Origin: Bacillota bacterium
GTDB lineage: Bacteria > Bacillota > UBA4882 > UBA8346
Assembly: GCA_003501335.1 (NCBI GenBank)
Contig: DNPQ01000537.1
Span: forward strand, 1-8,762
DNA length: 8,762 nt
Reading direction: 5' to 3'
In this document: one piece after another, positions 6,804-8,762 of the stretch
Layout: every line of letters starts with the position of its first letter
Position numbering within the stretch: the stretch's first letter is position 1
Made by a program: the position numbers and the translations under genes
Notes under the pieces: model-generated
What the model was told of the DNA's origin: nothing
Database searches by the model: none
Seen by the model: only the letters and a program-made list of their open reading frames with translations

Positions 6804-7307
6804 TCCGGGGCAGAAAAAAATTATTTTGCTCTAAAGAAATTATTTATCGTTGAAAAAAATTATTTTTTGAGGGAAAAAATTACTTGAGTGACAGAAATAA
6901 TTTTTTTTATGGCTCCAGGGATTCTCTGGGTGACGGAAAGAATTATTTCTACGATTAAAGTGATCATGAAGTTGACACAAGAGATTATTTTTACGACGGA
7001 TCCGATCCTTTGAACGATAGAAATAATTTTTTCTGGGGTTGGATCGATCCTAATGTTGACAAAAAAAATCATTTCTGCGACTGGATCGATTCTCCGGACG
7101 ACAGAAAAAATTATTTTTGTGAGGAAATTAATTTTTTGGACGACAAAAATAATTTTTTTGATCACTCAACAAACTTTTTAGATGACAGAAAGGATTTTTT
7201 TTGGAACTCATTTGATTTTTTGGATGAGAAAGAGAATGGTGTTCGGGGCTCAAGGGATTGTTTGGGAGAAAAAAAGAATGAATCTGGGCATTTCTGTAGA
7301 GATGACA
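6804..7307. repeat. 42-bp-period tandem array with AT-rich cores
   Basis: Units built around GACAGAAAAAATTATTTTT start at 6888, 6930, 6972, 7014, 7056, 7098, 7140, 7182, 7224 and 7266, exactly 42 bp apart with no insertion or deletion, although sequence differs much between units. A further unit starts at 6846. Another core near 6813 is 3 bp out of phase, and secondary A/T tracts appear at about 21-bp half-steps near both ends. The GGATC motif also recurs at 6998, 7040 and 7082. On + the array reads as 14-residue repeats (DDRKNYF, DDKNNFF, DDRKDFF) in the frame of 7010-7537, but that frame has stops at 6956 and 6851, no ribosome binding site and an ungene-like tail. On - one frame is open from 7165 to 6860 with repeats like KKIIFVVQKI, also without a ribosome binding site. 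I list it as a repeat, not a gene. Confidence 0.85.
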
Positions 7308-7486
7308 CCGATTGGGAAGTCGGGGGGAAAGGTTTTGGTAAATGGATAGCTTCATTTTTTTGGCCCTCCTGCCCCTCATCGCCTCATCGAATTATTAAAG
7401 TTCCTGTTGAAGGCACTTTTGAGGGTCAGGAGGGGAAGGAGGGCATCAAAATAAAAAGAATGTTTGGAAATTTTTTAATAGGAAAG
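7308..7486. other. gene-free stretch with imperfect G/C-rich inverted repeat
   Basis: GCCCTCCT (7363-7370) is complementary to AGGAGGGC (7437-7444), and neighbouring CCCCTC and GAGGG strings allow further imperfect pairing. The + frame from the 42-bp array runs on through here to 7537, but its composition (GGKGFGKWIASFFWPSCPSS) does not look like a folded protein. No other signal was seen. Confidence 0.4.
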
Positions 7487-7528
7487 GTTTTTTATTTTTT
7501 GGGCCACATGGGCCCCATACCCAACATG
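7487..7528 (+). repeat. composite motif copy 2: T-rich 15-mer plus three 9-mers
   Basis: GTTTTTTATTTTTTG (7487-7501) is followed directly by GGCCACATG, GGCCCCATA and CCCAACATG, fitting NCCMACATR with few deviations. It has the same architecture as 2617-2658 and is inverted relative to 7558-7599. Confidence 0.72.
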
Positions 7529-7557
7529 ATTTTTTAAAATCCCTGGTAGAAAAGTTT

Positions 7558-7599
7558 TATGTGGGGCATGTTGGCTTTGTTGGGCAAAAAATAAAAAAC
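7558..7599 (-). repeat. composite motif copy 3, inverted
   Basis: Read on the minus strand, GTTTTTTATTTTTTG (7599-7585) is identical over all 15 bases to copy 2. It is followed directly by CCCAACAAA, GCCAACATG and CCCCACATA. Copies 2 and 3 face each other, so the two 15-mers form a perfect inverted repeat around about 83 bases. Confidence 0.72.
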
Positions 7600-7678
7600 A
7601 AAAGTTAATTTTGATCTTTTGGGGCCGGGGATTTATAAATGTTGAGGGGATGGCGAAGCCGTAAAAAGCCCATGTTGT

Positions 7679-7948
7679 TTATTGATTTGTTTTTAAATAT
7701 TTTCCTTTAATTTCTACGTCAATCGGTTCAAAAAATGCCGCTACTTCGATTTTTAAAGCTTCTGCAATATCGAAAAGAACGTCCAGGCTGAACTCCATAG
7801 TGGAATTTTCCGCTTCGATCTTGGATATATAGGACCTCGATTTATCGATCATTTCGCTCAGGCCCTCTTGCGACAAATTACGAAGTTTGCGATAGAACGC
7901 AATTTTACGTCCAATCTCTCTATATTGGGCTAGATGTTTGCCTCTCAT
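7679..7948 (-). CDS. small Cro/CI-type (XRE) transcriptional regulator
   Basis: Predicted 89-residue cytoplasmic DNA-binding protein. Residues about 11-72 form one helix-turn-helix domain: IGRKIAFYRKLRNLSQEGLS, with recognition-helix region KSRSYISKIEAE, then LDVLFDIAEALKIEVAAFF. The short charged tail (73-89) leaves no room for a sensor or peptidase domain, so it should act as a simple dimeric repressor. GAGGTG lies about 5 bases before the ATG. It is divergent from the Spo0E-like gene, with 196 bp between the two starts, so both may be controlled from that gap. Compact regulators of this kind resemble SinR and phage or plasmid repressors, but no target can be assigned. Confidence 0.88.
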   Translation of the reverse strand: MRGKHLAQYREIGRKIAFYRKLRNLSQEGLSEMIDKSRSYISKIEAENSTMEFSLDVLFDIAEALKIEVAAFFEPIDVEIKGKYLKTNQ

Positions 7949-7979
7949 GTTTTCACCTCATAATAAATAGCCTATCTAA

Positions 7980-7985
7980 ATTATA
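7980..7985 (-). promoter_or_regulatory. -10 box upstream of the small regulator gene
   Basis: A perfect TATAAT on the minus strand lies 32 bases before the ATG at 7948. No good -35 partner is visible at 16-18 bases (TACAGA at 19 is the closest), so an activator may be needed or the box may be fortuitous. Confidence 0.35.
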
Positions 7986-8011
7986 GAGAAGAAGAACTGA
8001 ATAATCTGTAC

Positions 8012-8025
8012 ATTATAGCTGTAAT
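8012..8025. promoter_or_regulatory. dyad-symmetric candidate operator
   Basis: ATTATAGCTGTAAT is a dyad apart from one mismatched pair (ATTA-n-AGCT-n-TAAT). It lies between the divergent regulator and phosphatase genes, just upstream of the phosphatase promoter. This is a plausible place for the neighbouring repressor to bind, but only one copy is present. Confidence 0.25.
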
Positions 8026-8029
8026 ATAG

Positions 8030-8058
8030 TTGCATAAATACTGAACAAATGGTAAAAT
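8030..8058 (+). promoter_or_regulatory. promoter of the Spo0E-like gene
   Basis: TTGCAT (8030-8035) and TAAAAT (8053-8058) are 17 bases apart. The -10 is extended by TG one base upstream (TGGTAAAAT). Transcription would begin near 8065, leaving a leader of about 80 bases. AGTAA-gaat-TTACT, just after the -10, is a small dyad that could be a second operator. Confidence 0.5.
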
Positions 8059-8144
8059 TAGTAAGAATTTACTTAGCCCTAATCCGTTAAGTTTGATAAT
8101 GACTCGGTTTTTACGATGACAAATTGAATTGAGGTATCAAATGG

Positions 8145-8354
8145 ATGTCGATCAATTCTGTTATCTTGGAAAAACTTTTAGAGCAAATCACGATTGCCCG
8201 TGAGCGGATGCAGCTATTGTGGGAGAAAAAGGGATATACTGATCATGAAGTCTTAGCAGCCAGTATTGAGGTTGATCACTTATTGAATGAGTATGACCGG
8301 GTGTTACTTTTAATGCAAGAACGAAAAAGCGACCTTTCCGGTGATAAACGATGA
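8145..8354 (+). CDS. Spo0E-family aspartyl-phosphate phosphatase
   Basis: Predicted 69-residue cytoplasmic protein of the Spo0E/YnzD/YisI family. Members dephosphorylate Spo0A~P and so hold back entry into sporulation. The protein is two helices: LEKLLEQITIARERMQLLW (about 9-27), a turn with KKGYTDHEV (28-36), then LAASIEVDHLLNEYDRVLLL (37-56). ASIEVDHLLNEY carries the family's SxxxD signature (S40, D44). Length fits the short members. The ATG at 8145 is chosen because GAGGT lies at 8131-8135; the ATG at 8141 is in another frame and opens only 20 codons. A single promoter and a strong terminator make it monocistronic. Divergent transcription from a small repressor suggests local control. Its presence implies a sporulating lineage. 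Confidence 0.85.
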   Translation: MSINSVILEKLLEQITIARERMQLLWEKKGYTDHEVLAASIEVDHLLNEYDRVLLLMQERKSDLSGDKR

Positions 8355-8376
8355 GCAATCGCTGATACATCGGCTA

Positions 8377-8412
8377 GTCCTCCGGGATTTACCCCGGAGG
8401 ACAGTCCTTTTT
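8377..8412 (+). terminator. strong intrinsic terminator of the Spo0E-like gene
   Basis: GTCCTCCGGG (8377-8386) pairs perfectly with CCCGGAGGAC (8393-8402) around a 6-nt loop, followed by AG and TCCTTTTT. It lies 22 bases after the phosphatase stop. The convergent beta-galactosidase gene runs into the same hairpin but has no T run on its side. Confidence 0.9.
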
Positions 8413-8416
8413 GCGT

Positions 8417-8762
8417 TTAGGCTTTTTTCAAGATCTTGACGGCTTTAGCATCCAGACTCAGTTTATCCTGTAACCGTTCACCGCTGATCAATTCCTGAAA
8501 AGCTCCGGGAAGGGAGAACTCCACCGGATGCTGATTATGGTTAAGAATGAACAGATAGTCCCCGGTATTGTTGGATCTTTTGGTCACTTCGACTCCGGCA
8601 GGTACGGGTAGCGGACTGCTGATGGCGTTGGAACTCATCAGGTATTCTAAGAAAGCCTTGATAAACGCTGGTTCCGGTTGGGTGGCGATATAGTAAGCCT
8701 TGCCTTTGCCAAAACTGTTTTCGGTGAGACAGGGAGCTCCCGCATGGTAATCCGCAGTAAAT
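8417..8762 (-). CDS. beta-galactosidase, GH42 family, C-terminal end (partial)
   Basis: Only the last 114 residues are inside the window; the gene continues past the right edge. The frame runs from 8761 to a TAA at 8419-8417. ENSFGKGKAYYIATQPEPAF is the typical end of the GH42 trimerisation domain, where members read NxFGxGxAYYIATxP. The final part (from about VTKRSNNTGDYLFILNH, then PGAFQELISGE, to LDAKAVKILKK) matches the GH42 C-terminal beta-sandwich. Known for the family: hydrolysis of terminal beta-galactosides, often from galactan or galacto-oligosaccharides, usually in the cytoplasm. The catalytic barrel with its two glutamates lies outside the window, so activity cannot be checked. 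An ATG at 8638 is internal. Confidence 0.9.
   Translation of the reverse strand, partial: FTADYHAGAPCLTENSFGKGKAYYIATQPEPAFIKAFLEYLMSSNAISSPLPVPAGVEVTKRSNNTGDYLFILNHNQHPVEFSLPGAFQELISGERLQDKLSLDAKAVKILKKA

Noticed and set aside
6860..7165. 101-codon minus-strand frame starting at GTG
   Set aside because: No ribosome binding site, and the openness can be explained by the 42-bp periodicity alone.
6804..7307. CRISPR array
   Set aside because: Units are strongly diverged with no constant repeat separated by unique spacers, the period is too short for usual repeat plus spacer, and no cas gene is near.
7010..7537. 175-codon + strand frame starting at TTG
   Set aside because: No ribosome binding site; the register is broken by stops just upstream; the tail after the array is not protein-like. 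Described as a repeat and as a finding instead.
8141..8203. ATG at 8141 opening a 20-codon peptide
   Set aside because: A different frame from the Spo0E-like protein, with no recognisable pattern and a poorer distance to the ribosome binding site.

Overview
The window looks like a chromosomal segment of a spore-forming, low-to-moderate G+C Bacillota. The signs are a Spo0E-family phosphatase gene, A-rich GGAGG-type ribosome binding sites, sigma-A-like promoters, hairpin-plus-T-run terminators, a BsuPI-domain protein and a GH42 beta-galactosidase. I cannot name the genus. The region is dominated by surface lipoproteins and by unusually repeat-rich intergenic DNA.

Layout. Positions 1-47 may hold the 3' end of an upstream + strand gene, followed by a very strong terminator (90-138). 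A 333-residue Ig/PKD-like lipoprotein is encoded at 499-1500 (+) and closed by a terminator (1538-1570). A Cro/CI-type regulator gene (1621-2001, -) has its DNA-binding half out of frame and looks broken. Next come a 247-bp inverted-repeat, MITE-like element (2110-2356) and a structured gene-free stretch that may specify a small RNA (about 2412-2630). A TolB-like beta-propeller lipoprotein (2702-3784, -) and a very short lipoprotein (4113-4289, +) diverge from a shared AT-rich region. The leader and ribosome binding site of the short one are near-copies of those of the 499-1500 gene. A two-gene minus-strand unit follows: a subtilisin-family (S8) lipoprotein protease (4874-6517), then, 27 bp downstream, a secreted BsuPI-domain protein (4385-4846). 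BsuPI is a subtilisin-inhibitor family, so this is a candidate protease/inhibitor pair.

Positions 6518-7678 carry no convincing gene. They contain an array with an indel-free 42-bp period over at least ten units and two inverted copies of a composite motif (a 15-nt T-rich block plus three 9-mers). A third copy of that motif lies about 5 kb away at 2617-2658. The right end carries a compact Cro/CI-type regulator (7679-7948, -) divergent from a Spo0E-like phosphatase (8145-8354, +). Last is the 3' end of a GH42 beta-galactosidase (8417-8762, -), convergent with the phosphatase across a strong terminator.

Four of the genes encode proteins with a lipobox cysteine followed at once by a run of glycines. 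This suggests one lineage-specific way of tethering secreted proteins to the outer face of the membrane. The most unusual material is the protease/inhibitor pair, the 42-bp array and the three-copy composite motif.
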